Below, in pieces: positions 21,659-32,731 of a DNA stretch of 64,000 bases. How positions within the stretch are numbered: position 1 is the stretch's first letter; each line of letters starts with the position of its first letter. The translations under genes and the position numbers were made by a program. The DNA lies in assembly GCA_016946835.1 (NCBI GenBank), contig JACVTC010000026.1, positions 62,001-126,000 on the forward strand. The letters are read 5' to 3'. The stretch comes from Neocallimastix lanati (nom. inval.) (taxonomy: Eukaryota > Neocallimastigomycota > Neocallimastigomycetes > Neocallimastigales > Neocallimastigaceae). Below the pieces are notes generated by a model that worked only from the letters and a program-made list of their open reading frames with translations, searched no databases and was not told the origin of the DNA.

Positions 21659-22704
21659 AGCCCCTTTTCTTCAATTTCAGCTAATTGTTTGTAAGTATAT
21701 TGGCAATCCTGAGCTTTATGCCTCTTTTCTCCACATCGATGACAACATGATGGTGGAAATGATCTTCTTACAGTTCCATTAGTACCTTCTTCTTTTTCAG
21801 GGTCACCGCTAACTTTCTTTTCAGCAGAATTATTAGGAATAATTTGATCTTCACGTTTTAATTCTTTATGAAATACTCTTTTAAAATTATTGTTATTATT
21901 ATTATATGGATTACCTATATAATTTCTTCTTACATCATAATTTTCCTTGAAATTAGTCGCGAAACTTCTGTTATTATATCGACTAGGATTTGAATTTAAA
22001 TTTCTTCTATTACCGGTATTATTCATTCTATTGAATCCATTATACATAGGATAACTCACTTCTTCATTAATGAATACACGATAGAATGGATGACCCATCA
22101 TATAATTATTATTCTGCGTAAACATAGATATATTTTTGAGACCTTGTCTAGCTCGTGGTCCATTGTTTTCATTTTTCTCCTTTATTTCATTTTCTGTCTT
22201 TTCAGCTAATTCTGCAATTCTGTATGCTTCCTGTAGATCAGTAACTCTTGCCAAAGCAACTTGTGAGCATGGAAAGATCCTAGAACTAATATCTTCTTGG
22301 TATTCCTTAACAGTAATCAATTTTTGATATTCTCTGTTAAGGTTATGATAATATCTTCTGTATCTATAATTAAATTTTTTTATTGTTTCTTCCTCTTCAA
22401 TGTTCATATTTCTTAATATGCTCCATTTATCCCCTTCTGTAATTTCCAAATATTCCTCCACTGATTTCTTTATTTCACTAAACTTTGGATAGTGGATTTC
22501 ATTATTTCTTCTGGTTACTAATGCTTTTATTATATCCTTTACGTCATCTTCCACGGATGCCAAAACCCACGCAAAAGCCTTCTTGGATTCCGTTATATCA
22601 TAGAGAGTGAGTAAATCTTTCAAATCTTCTATCCACTCAAATACATTTTTGCCGTAATTTTCCAGGTAGGGTAGTTCTTTCTTTATCTTTGATACGTCCA
22701 ACAT
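21646..22704 (-). CDS. Gypsy Gag
   Basis: An intact 352-residue Gag starting at MLDVSKIKKELPYLENYGKNVFEW. The capsid-like region spans about 1-180 (KNVFEWIEDLKDLL, later FNYRYRRYYHNL). An Asn/Arg-rich stretch follows, then a CCHC knuckle CHRCGEKRHKAQDC near residues 323-336. It packages the element RNA. It ends at a TAG just after the TTTAAAT heptamer. The start codon is the first ATG after a leader of about 1.35 kb that follows the PBS. Confidence 0.85.
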   Translation of the reverse strand: MLDVSKIKKELPYLENYGKNVFEWIEDLKDLLTLYDITESKKAFAWVLASVEDDVKDIIKALVTRRNNEIHYPKFSEIKKSVEEYLEITEGDKWSILRNMNIEEEETIKKFNYRYRRYYHNLNREYQKLITVKEYQEDISSRIFPCSQVALARVTDLQEAYRIAELAEKTENEIKEKNENNGPRARQGLKNISMFTQNNNYMMGHPFYRVFINEEVSYPMYNGFNRMNNTGNRRNLNSNPSRYNNRSFATNFKENYDVRRNYIGNPYNNNNNNFKRVFHKELKREDQIIPNNSAEKKVSGDPEKEEGTNGTVRRSFPPSCCHRCGEKRHKAQDCQYTYKQLAEIEEKGLLNC

Positions 22705-24050
22705 TTAATTTTATTAGTATTGATATATATTTTTCTTTATTTAAATTTATACTTTATGTATATTATGTATATATATATTATTTTTTTATAAGATTATATA
22801 TATTGATGAAGAAGAGTACTATTTGAACCCTTAATATAATTCAATAATTGTGGTATTGATAATGAAAATATTATTATTCGTATATATTATTATTATATTC
22901 AAATAAATATTGCTTTTATAAATTATTCCTAAATTCTAATTATGTTATTATTTATTCACCAATAACTATATTTATATAACTTATATTTAATAAACTAATA
23001 TTTATTATTTATTATCTACCATATAACCTAATAATAATATTATTTATTCTTATATAATTATATCTTTATATAACTTATACTAAATAACTTAATAACTATA
23101 ATTATCTATATTACAATATCTATTAATTATAATTTAATATTTTTTTTTTATTATTATTATCTAATTTTATTAGTATTATTTTATTACTATTATTTTATTA
23201 CTATTTATAATTTAAAACAAAAACTTTCAACAATTATATTGTTTACTTGTTCTCGTTTTATATAATTTAAATAATTATTGTAAAGATATGATCAATATCT
23301 TTAGTACATTAATTAATATATTTTGTACATTAAATTATTTAATGTAATTCACGTTTACAAAATAATGCTAATGCATTAAATTATGTAAAATATATTAATT
23401 TATGAAATTAATTGATTTATGAAAATTAATAATAAATTTATATTTCATATAATATATAAATTTAAAAATATAAAATTAATTTTTAAATAACCTAAAATTT
23501 AGTAATAAAATATTTTAATAATTTTAGTTTAGTTTAATTTTAGTTTAGTTTAATAATCATAAAAATTAAATAGTAATATATAATTAATAGTATTAATAAT
23601 AAAAGAATAATAAATAAATAATAAATAAGAACTTATTCAATTTGAGTCAAAACAAATTGAATAAAAAGCTTATTGAATTAGTTTTAGTTTTTTATAACTT
23701 TATTTAATTTAAGATTAGTTTTTGTTTATTTTATATTGAATGTATGTTTAAATAAATATAAATAGTATATTATAATATAATTAAGAAAAAATATAAATAC
23801 ATGTAAAATTATTCTATTAAAAAAAATGTAGTTGTTATTAACTATTTTGCAGTTAATAACTAATAAAAAGAATTTATATAATAAAGTGATTAATAAAAGA
23901 ATTTTTTTTTTAAAAAATAAATTTCATTAGAGTATTGTTATTGATAGTGTTGTTTTTGTTGTTTTTTTTTGTTTTTTTCGTAATTGTAATCTGCTCCATA
24001 AGGAACATTTTACAATTATTTAATTTATTTTCATAAAATTTTCTAATAGA
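22705..24050 (-). other. Long untranslated leader of the minus-strand gypsy
   Basis: About 1.35 kb between gag and the PBS, nearly pure A/T with many TTATTATT motifs. No ORF or recognisable RNA is seen. The nested plus-strand relative has a similarly long leader (about 1.37 kb), so the length is a family trait. Confidence 0.6.
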
Positions 24051-24071
24051 CACGCCCGGATTTCTCCACCA
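24051..24071 (-). other. Primer-binding site of the minus-strand gypsy
   Basis: On the minus strand TGGTGGAGAAATCCGGGCG begins 6 nt inside the 5' LTR end. It begins with TGG, complementary to a tRNA CCA end. The relative at 44180 has TGGTGGAGATATCGGGG, also 6 nt from its LTR. The tRNA is not identified. Confidence 0.7.
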
Positions 24072-24077
24072 AAATTA

Positions 24078-24582
24078 TGATACGATATTTTTATTAAACA
24101 TCAATATCAATATTTATATTATTTTATTTGGACGATAACAGTAGGGAATAATTGACAAAATAATATATTCTAATATTATATAGAATAATACACACAATAA
24201 TAATATTCACACTTTAATATTTATTTTATTTATTTTATTTATTTATTATCATTCATCAATAAAAATACATCATCAATATAAATATTTGTTAACTAGTTAA
24301 AATATAATTAAATCATTCAATAAAATATAATTAATTACTAAAATCTCTTATGTTATTAATGTAAACTAAATGTAAAACTACACTAAACTATACTAATAAA
24401 CATGTTTATAGGTTAAATTATTAATAAACTAAATTAATATTAATAAAAGAACCATTCTTTAAACAATTATTATTTACTAACTATATATATTATTATTAAA
24501 TTATTATTAACCAATAAGATTTTATCAAATAATTCCTAACCTAAGTTTCACTAAATTATGGTATTTATGGTGTACCGTATCA
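24078..24582 (-). repeat. 5' LTR of the minus-strand gypsy
   Basis: A 505-bp LTR with inverted ends TGATACGATA / TACCGTATCA. The PBS lies to its left, as expected for a minus-strand element. No second copy is present in the window, so the 3' LTR is missing (see the 17651-17684 junction). Confidence 0.75.
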
Positions 24583-24585
24583 TTA

Positions 24586-25556
24586 TGTAAGAAATAATAA
24601 TTATTTACTAATAAATAATTATTATTTCTTAGTCTTTATAATTATTGATAATAATTATAAATTTATTTAAATTATAATTAATTCATACATTGAAATATTA
24701 TTATCAAATTTATTATAATTGTAATTATTCATACACTTAAATAATATTAGAAAATTTATTTAAATAATTATTATATGTACACTTATTAATATTATTAATT
24801 TTATTTAGTTATTCATTTAATTATCAAGTTAATGTAAACATTAGTTTTATTTATTTTTTACATTGTACATTTAAAAGAACAATTAATAAGTTTCTGTATT
24901 TTTTATAATTCTGTATTCTAGTTTAAAGATAGTTTTATGTTAATAAGTTTAGATTAGATTTTAAAAATAATATTTAGAAAAATAGAATAATTTAGATCAT
25001 TCCGGTTATTATTGATTTTTCCTTTTATTTGATGATCTAAATTAAAACTTAGGAAATCGATATATTAAGGTTTTATCCAAATATAAAATAATATATTTGG
25101 TTTTAGTTAATATATACGATGATCGATATGAATAGAATATCGATCAAAAAACTTATCTAGTTTTTTCTTCTAATCTTTTTCTAGATATGATATTTTTTAA
25201 GATTAGAAAACCCTTTTTATTTAACCTTATTTCCATAAAAAAATATAAATAAGGCTCTTGATTTCCCTTTAAGAAATCAAGAGTTATTATTATAAAAATA
25301 TAGTTATAATAATAGCAATTTTATATTTTAAACTTTAATAAATTAATAAAACATTTTATTCAAAAACATATTTTTTAAACCAAATTTATCCAAATATTCC
25401 TTCTTTTACTTTTTGTGTTGTTATTATAATTAATTTTATAATAAACTCTTTTTAGGTAAAATTTTTATTTTTATTTTATTTCTCAACTTAATGAATTAGT
25501 CATTAAGTTGAAGTTAATAATCATATTTAGTGATAGAACTTAGTATGATTATTACA
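24586..25556 (+). repeat. Solo LTR, family Y
   Basis: A 971-bp block beginning TGTAAGAAAT and ending GATTATTACA. It has a perfect 5-bp duplication CATTA at 24581-24585 and 25557-25561. The left duplication overlaps the last 2 bp of the gypsy LTR, so it inserted 3 bp outside that element. A TATAAATA box (25244-25251) is followed by a perfect 11-bp inverted repeat (25255-25265 / 25273-25283). A diverged relative in opposite orientation lies at 30740-31419. Confidence 0.8.
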
Positions 25557-26350
25557 CATTAAATGTTATGGTTCGGGTTTTATTAGAATTTTTATTTAAT
25601 TATTTATTTTAATATTTTTCTGTCTACATTTTAATTATTGAAAAACTTCACTTATTTATACTTTTTGAAAAAAAAAATAAATATGTAAAGCCTTTCTACA
25701 TTTTATTATCATATTTAAAAAAAATATTTACTATTACTAATTACTTAAAATTTTATATTAATTTAAATTAACTAATTCATAAGTATTTTTATTTTAATAA
25801 ATTTTGTCTATATAATTTTATATTATTTTTCATATACTAAAACTAAATTATTTAATATATACGAAAAGTAACAAACAAAATTTAAAAAGATTTTACAGAA
25901 AAATAAAGTTATTTTAATCAAGAATGTCAATATAATATTCTTATATTTTATATAAAATAAATTTAAAAACTATAATATATTTAATATTTATTATTAATCA
26001 ATTAAGATTTGATTTTATTTGTGGGGAATAAAAATATTAAATAATCAATTTAAAAATAAAATAAAATACTAAAAAGAATACAAGTTTAATATTGATACAA
26101 TATAATAATAATATAATAATATATTTGAAAATAAAAATAAAATATTAATATTGATAATAAACACTTTAATAAAATAATAAAATTTAAGGTTAAATTATAG
26201 ATATTGATATTAATAATAAAAATATAGAATTATTGATAATATTTTAGAAACTTTTAATAAAAATATAAAAAAAAAATATATTTAGAAAATATTTTAGTAT
26301 AGAAAATATAGTAAAGTAATATTAAGTAAAGAATAATATAATGGATTCTA
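25557..26350. other. Gene-free AT-rich spacer
   Basis: About 800 bp of A/T-rich sequence with no ORF. A short TGTTATGGTTCGGG patch just after the solo LTR is the only compositional relief. Probably decayed repeat sequence. Confidence 0.5.
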
Positions 26351-26355
26351 AAGTA

Positions 26356-27006
26356 TGTTAAGATAATAATTGAATTTCCATTTAATTCAATTTCAATTTC
26401 AATTTCAATAATTCAGTTATTTGAATTTCAATATTAATAATTAATAATATAATAATTATTATTAAAATATTTAGGAATTAGTCTAGGCCAACTAATTACT
26501 AAATATTATTAACATATTGAATTTAATATATATTAAATAATGTAAACACGTGATCGTCATTAAATTAATTTCTACATATTATATTTTAATTATAAAATAT
26601 AATATTTAGCAATATTTGATTCTTATATTTTATTTATATTAAATATTTATATTATTATCTAACTTTATATTATCAATATCAAACTTATATTAATATTATT
26701 TACATATTCATATTAATAATTAATATTTTAATAATTAATTATTTTATATAAATACATGTTTAAATCTTTTGATTAATCCTTTGTAGGATTATTGTAATTT
26801 AAATTATAGTAATAATTATATAAAATAATAATGTAATAAAATATTATTAAGATTAAATAAAATTTATATTTTAGATAAAAACTTAATTATAAAATTTACT
26901 AATAACAATATGTTTTAAATAAGAGTAAAATTGAATTATTAATTAATTACTATAATTTGGCATCTTGACCTAATCGTTAAGACCAAATTATCTAAAAACT
27001 TTAACA
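26356..27006 (+). repeat. 5' LTR of the non-autonomous element
   Basis: A 651-bp LTR, TGTTAAGATAAT...CTTTAACA. TATATAAATA lies at 26745-26754. A 7-bp hairpin TAATCCT/AGGATTA brackets the candidate self-primer at 26783-26795. Confidence 0.95.
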
Positions 27007-27016
27007 ATAATCCTAC
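27004..27016 (+). other. Self-complementary primer-binding site
   Basis: ACAATAATCCTAC spans the LTR end and the first ten internal bases. It is exactly complementary over 13 nt to GTAGGATTATTGT at 26783-26795, 38 bp from the TATA box start and therefore near the expected RNA 5' end. This is the Tf1/sushi self-priming arrangement. Confidence 0.75.
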
Positions 27017-27040
27017 CAATAATCTATCGATTACCTCAAG

Positions 27041-27748
27041 ATGTCCACAACAATTAGATCCGATCCTAATATATCATTAACAAGTAATGATATATTAAAG
27101 CTACCAAAAGAAGAATTCGTTACAATTGAAGAATATAATGAATTTATTCACAAGATGAAGAAGGAAATAAAATCGAAGATATCAGAGATGAACAAAGCAA
27201 AACAGGTCGTCTACTCTCAGAAAGTTGTTGTAACAAAATCAATGCTAAACGGATCAATAGACTTCAGAAGTGCTAAGTTAGCTTTATATCAAATTGAAAG
27301 ATTAATATTACAAATTAATCAGAACATTTCTAATTTTGAACAGGTTGATAAGTCCATGATATTTTTAAAAGAAGAAATTTCTAATAAAAGACAGAAAGAA
27401 GCTAATATTAATGAAAACAACATTAATAAAAATAATGATGAATTAATTAATAAAAATGACATAAATCTCATCACAAAATCTGAACTTCCTGACAAGGAAT
27501 CCTACGAAGAAACTACAAGACACAGTAAAAATGACTCTAACGAAGAATCAAATACAATTAAAGGTAGCAATCACAAAAAAGAAAAAATAAAGTCTAATAA
27601 AGTTAGTGGAAATAATAAAATGAAAACTAAACCAAAATTAAAATTAAAGAAATCATATAATAAAAATACATATAATAAATTCAATCCAAATCTATTAGTT
27701 GCAGTATTTTCTTTTCAAAAATTAATATTTATTTTTTTTTCAAATTAA
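27041..27748 (+). CDS. Gag-like ORF of the non-autonomous element, family not recognised
   Basis: 235 residues starting 35 bp after the 5' LTR at MSTTIRSDPNISL. The first ~115 residues look alpha-helical, rich in Lys/Glu/Ile, with possible coiled coil (EEYNEFIHKMKKEIKS, ALYQIERLILQINQN). Residues ~120-215 are Asn/Lys/Ser-rich and basic, ending in a KPKLKLKKSYNKN cluster, then a hydrophobic tail (VAVFSFQKLIFIFF). No zinc knuckle or protease motif is visible. Position right after the PBS and the basic C-terminal part suggest a Gag-derived RNA-binding protein, perhaps the N-terminal remnant of a longer Gag-Pol cut by an internal deletion. That is inference; no family was recognised. Confidence 0.65.
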   Translation: MSTTIRSDPNISLTSNDILKLPKEEFVTIEEYNEFIHKMKKEIKSKISEMNKAKQVVYSQKVVVTKSMLNGSIDFRSAKLALYQIERLILQINQNISNFEQVDKSMIFLKEEISNKRQKEANINENNINKNNDELINKNDINLITKSELPDKESYEETTRHSKNDSNEESNTIKGSNHKKEKIKSNKVSGNNKMKTKPKLKLKKSYNKNTYNKFNPNLLVAVFSFQKLIFIFFSN

Positions 27749-27985
27749 AAGAGGAATAAGAGCAAATTCACATGAATCTGATTTTTCCCCACCAGTAATG
27801 GAATAAAAAATTCATTCAGTTCAAAGAATTGACTTATTATTTTAATTAATACTGCACTAAAGATATATTCAATTATAATTTACATTTTTTGTATTCTATG
27901 ATAAATAATTATATCAAACTAAAATTTCTATTTCTTTAATTTAAATATCCAAATCTTTACAGTTATATTGTTTTTTTTTATTATG

Positions 27986-28020
<35 letters not shown>

Positions 28021-29173
28021 GAACAGTTATATTTAATAAAATTATATATTTAATAAAATAAATACAAAAATAATTCAATTAAAAAAAAAAAAAATCAGTA
28101 GGAATCAATATTTGGGATTAATAATTTTTCTTTAAAATCAAAAACATTAATTATATTATAATTAAACAGTTGAAAATAATCAACTTTTCCCTTCTTTTAC
28201 ATTTAATTAATATTCTCTACAAGAGCTATAATTAAAATTTTAAGACTTATATAGTTATTAAATTAATACTAGTTAAAATTTAATAATAAAATATAATTTA
28301 CAATCTCAACATTTTCAAAATTTCCAAATAGATTACGTCAAATTTTAAATTTTTAGTACAACAGAACAATAATGAAAAGGCATAACGTAATAAATATTCG
28401 TTCGTTCACGATCCAATCATTCCAGTCACAGGTCAATAATTATGAATATATGAATCCAAAGGGTAGTTTCTAAAAGTATTTCGAAAGGTGGTCCATTCTA
28501 TTGTACTTATGATTTAAAATTCAACAATATCTTATTGGAACTGATCTAATATTACATAGAGAAGGACGCTTTTCTTATAGTATTATTTTGTGTTGAAATG
28601 ATAATTATGATAAGGACGCTTTCATAATTATTCATGTTTATAATATATTAAATTGAATATTATAATATATTCAATAGTTAAATTGATAAATTTTCAATTA
28701 CAATTTCAAAATTTAGAAAATTATAAATTATAAATTTAAAAATTTCACATTACGAAATTTCAAAATTTAATAAAAATTATATATTCAACGATTTAATATT
28801 AATTTTATATTTTAATATATTTATTATTTACTATATTTTTAAAATTTTCAAAAATTTCATAGTTAATTGTAAAAATTGAAATGTTAATTTCAATTAAATT
28901 TCAAAATTTCAATTTCAAAAATTTAAAAGGGAATATATATTAAAAATGGTATCAACATATTTAAAAATATTGAATTTTATAATAAAATTTTAATTTTAAC
29001 AATTTTTGACAAATTTCAAATTTCATTGAAATTGTCACTTAAAAGGTCTTCTTCAAAGAATTCAAGTGACCTTTTAATTCCTTATTAACTTTAAAAATTA
29101 AAAATTTTTCTGTAATAAATTAAAAAAATTTTTTTTTAACAATGTTACACAAATCGTCTGGAATCCGATTTTT
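27749..29173 (+). other. Noncoding interior of the non-autonomous element
   Basis: About 1.4 kb with no ORF. It contains an A-run (27985-28019), a less AT-rich patch (28375-28620) with two AAGGACGCTTT copies about 50 bp apart, and many AAATTTC-type palindromic words. It may hold packaging signals kept from the parent element. Confidence 0.6.
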
Positions 29174-29185
29174 GTGGAAGGGCAT

Positions 29186-29836
29186 TGTTAAGATAATAAT
29201 TGAATTTCCATTTAATTCAATTTCAATTTCAATTTCAATAATTCAGTTATTTGAATTTCAATATTAATAATTAATAATATAATAATTATTATTAAAATAT
29301 TTAGGAATTAGTCTAGGCCAACTAATTACTAAATATTATTAACATATTGAATTTAATATATATTAAATAATGTAAACACGTGATCGTCATTAAATTAATT
29401 TCTACATATTATATTTTAATTATAAAATATAATATTTAGCAATATTTGATTCTTATATTTTATTTATATTAAATATTTATATTATTATCTAACTTTATAT
29501 TATCAATATCAAACTTATATTAATATTATTTACATATTCATATTAATAATTAATATTTTAATAATTAATTATTTTATATAAATACATGTTTAAATCTTTT
29601 GATTAATCCTTTGTAGGATTATTGTAATTTAAATTATAGTAATAATTATATAAAATAATAATGTAATAAAATATTATTAAGATTAAATAAAATTTATATT
29701 TTAGATAAAAACTTAATTATAAAATTTACTAATAACAATATGTTTTAAATAAGAATAAAATTTAATTATTAATTAATTACTATAATTTGGCATCTTGACC
29801 TAATCGTTAAGACCAAATTATCTAAAAACTTTACCA
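29186..29836 (+). repeat. 3' LTR of the non-autonomous element
   Basis: A 651-bp copy of 26356-27006 with three differences seen near its end (including the terminal AACA reading ACCA). Preceded by the purine tract at 29174-29185 and followed by AAGTA. Confidence 0.95.
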
Positions 29837-29891
29837 AAGTAAGTTGAAATTCTAATTAATAATCCATTATATGTTCGTTCTTTACCATAAA

Positions 29892-30196
29892 TGTTAAGGT
29901 TTTAGAGAATTAAATAAAAATAAAGTAAAGAAACACAAATTTTATTTATTTATTTATTTATTATTTTTATTTATAAATTTATTTGATTTTATTTGATGAT
30001 ATTTAAAAATTAGTAGCAAAATTTACAACTATTTATACTTTTTTCAAGGCATAAAAGTTGTTCTTGCCACTAAATTACATTTTATTTATTTTTTTTTTTT
30101 TATAAAAACTATTAAATTTAAATTGATTTTTATAATTAATTATATAAAATTTAATTATAACAATATAAATAAAATACATTTATAATATTAATAAAA

Positions 30197-30254
<58 letters not shown>

Positions 30255-30736
30255 TATCTAAAATATTACTAATAAGAATTTATTTAATTGGCTATAATTT
30301 TTATTACAATCTGTTAAAATATTCAAATAAAAATAAAAATACTGTTCTAATATAAAGGTTTTTAATAAAATAAAATATTTTTCAATATAAAATAAAACAT
30401 TTCGATATAAAATTTTATAATAAAAAGTTAAAATATAATATATAAATTTTTAATTATCAATATATAAAAATATTATTAATATAAATTTTCATTATTAATA
30501 TAAAAAAAAATAAGATTTATTATTAATATTGCTAATATAAGTTTTAAATATATAAAAATATTACTATTAATATAAGATTTAATATAAAAATATAAAGTTT
30601 AATATAATTTTTGATTTAATTTTTGATCTTTGGATTTAAAAATTTATTAAAGTACAAAAATAATAATGTACACATAATGTATTAGAAATAAATCGTAGAT
30701 TTAATTAAGAATGCATTATTTAGTACATTCTTATCA
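29892..30736 (-). repeat. Solo LTR of the nested gypsy family (43293-51366)
   Basis: An 845-bp inverted copy of the LTR at 43293-44173, from TGTTAAGG (LTR end) to CTTATCA (LTR start). Its internal homopolymer is about 51 T against 61-63 A in the other copies. No matching target duplication is seen. Confidence 0.85.
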
Positions 30737-30739
30737 TAA

Positions 30740-31419
30740 TGTAATAATCTATTTATAATATACTAACTATAACTAGATTATTAATATTTTAAGATATAAA
30801 AATTTATACTTAACTTTATATAGAGTTTATTATAAACACTAAATATTGAAATAAACAAAAAGACTTTATTTTCTTTTAATTTATTATATAGCATTATATA
30901 ATAATAACTCTAATTTCTTTAATCAAAGAAATTTGAGTTCTTTTATACTTTTTTATTTATAATTATTTTAATAGATGAAATTATTAAATAGATGTAATTA
31001 TTAAATAAATAAAATAGATAAGATAAAGTTAACAAATCAAATAAAGGTATCTAATCTTAACAAATTGATATTCAGGAAAAGATTAGTAGAAAAACCTGAA
31101 TAACTTCGATTAATATTCTAATATATTAATCATCGTATTAATTAATAAAAACCCAATCATAATAATATTGGGGAAAAAATTAATTAACCGATTGCTAAAA
31201 TCTTATAAATTATCAACTAATTGAAATAATAAAATATAAATAATATTTTTAAGTAATTAAAATATTACAACAAATTTGTTTACATTATTTTTCAATATAT
31301 TAATTTGGATAAATTAATATATTTTTTACATGTTAATAAATATTGAAATATAAATGAAATATAAATTAATTAAATAAGAAGATAGATTATTTTATAAGAA
31401 ATAAATCTATATTCTTACA
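30740..31419 (-). repeat. Solo LTR, family Y (diverged copy)
   Basis: Read on the minus strand it begins TGTAAGAATA and ends GATTATTACA. It shares an ordered series of motifs with 24586-25556 (ACGATGAT, CTAATCTTTT, TTAAGATTAGA) and has the same TATA box plus adjacent 13-bp inverted repeat (30908-30920 / 30925-30937). Ends are inferred from TGTAA/TTACA termini. Confidence 0.65.
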
Positions 31420-31420
31420 T

Positions 31421-31979
31421 TGTAACAGATACATGGTAACTTCAAGCCTATCCAATGATAGTTCTTTGGTTACGTAACGTATCTCTAAACAGCTAGCAAT
31501 TTCGGCTAATCAAATAAAATCTTTTGTTATTTTCGTACATTAAATTTTATTATTTTACAAATAATTATATAGTTAAATATTTATTTAAATATATTTTATT
31601 TAGTGATTAGTAAACTAAGTTAAATTAAATTATTTACCAATCATAATATTATTGATATGTATAAATAATAATTGAACTTGTAACTGTAATGCACTAGCGT
31701 TACTATTAACGTAAATCGTTATTATAAATATTAATATTAATAAATAAAATTATAATTATTAAATAAAAAAATATTACTCAGTGTAAGCCCAGTAACTGTT
31801 AACAAATAGAGTTATAAAGTACTGCGCTATACTCTCGTGTAAAAAGGAAATAATAATTATAGAATTAATTAATTTAGTGTTTATTATTAACAACTCGAAT
31901 AGAGAGGTGTTAAGTTATCTTAGCCTTTAAATTTAGTTATTATTCGTTATTTTAGTTAATAATAAACTTACCTTTTACA
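31421..31979 (+). repeat. 5' LTR of the Tf1-like gypsy
   Basis: A 559-bp LTR with TGTAACAG...TTTTACA ends. TATAAATA lies at 31660-31667. The candidate self-primer AGCGTTACTATT is at 31696-31707. Confidence 0.95.
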
Positions 31980-31990
31980 ATAGTAACGCT
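31979..31990 (+). other. Self-complementary primer-binding site
   Basis: AATAGTAACGCT, of which 11 nt lie inside the element directly after the LTR, is the exact complement of AGCGTTACTATT at 31696-31707, 36 bp downstream of the TATA box start. The layout and the 11-nt length match what is known for S. pombe Tf1. Confidence 0.8.
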
Positions 31991-32731
31991 TTATAACTAA
32001 ATAGCCGATAATAACTAAATAAAAATTTAAACGCTAAGTAATAATTTAATAGATAGAATAGTTAGTTTAATAAAATAAAATTAATATTTAAAAAATAAAT
32101 CATAGTTTATTTATTTTCTTTGTTTACTTTTATTTGTATAACTTAGGAAATTTTTGACACAAAATTTTACGCCACAATACGTAGCGGAGGAAGCCACAAA
32201 AAATTTTAGTTAAAAAAAAAAAAAATTTTTCGGCTTCAAAATAAAATTTTGATCAAAAATTTAAAAATTTAAATTTTTTAAAATTTCGCATATCCGAAAT
32301 TTAATTTATTAATAATTTAATTATAAATCATTATTTAATTTAAAAATTTTAAATTTTTGGTAGTACCGATTTTTAATTAATAAAAATTTCGTACTTTACC
32401 AAATAAAATTCGCTTTTGCTTGATAGGTAGTCATTTTTTGTACAAATTTATATTTGTAGTGACTCGGGAAGCGAAAGAAAAAATTTTTAAAATAAGTATT
32501 TATTTAAATTATTAATTTTTTATACATTTAATTTTAAAAAAAAAAAAAAATTTATTTCTTTTATTTTATTTTTTTTATTTATTTTATATTATTATTTTAA
32601 AAAAAAAAATTAAGTGGACGATTATATCAACTAAATAAATTTAAGTGAGCGAATAAATTATAATCTTTTAAATAAACTAAAAGTGAGTGGATATATTTAT
32701 AATTACCAGATAAATTATTAAGGAAAAGTAA
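31991..32731 (+). other. Untranslated leader of the Tf1-like gypsy
   Basis: About 740 bp between PBS and gag. Strongly AT-rich, with repeated AAATTTT palindromic words and islands such as TACGCCACAATACGTAGCGG near 32170. No ORF is seen. Confidence 0.6.

Larger units (their letters stand above)
26356..29836 (+). mobile_element. Non-autonomous LTR element with one 235-residue ORF
   Basis: A 3481-bp element with two 651-bp LTRs that differ at only about three positions by eye, TG...CA ends and a perfect 5-bp duplication AAGTA (26351-26355 and 29837-29841). The single ORF at 27041 has no protease, RT or integrase, and the remaining 1.4 kb is noncoding, so it must be mobilised by another element. 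The PBS is complementary to its own LTR (self-priming layout). A purine tract GTGGAAGGGCAT precedes the 3' LTR. Confidence 0.9.
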
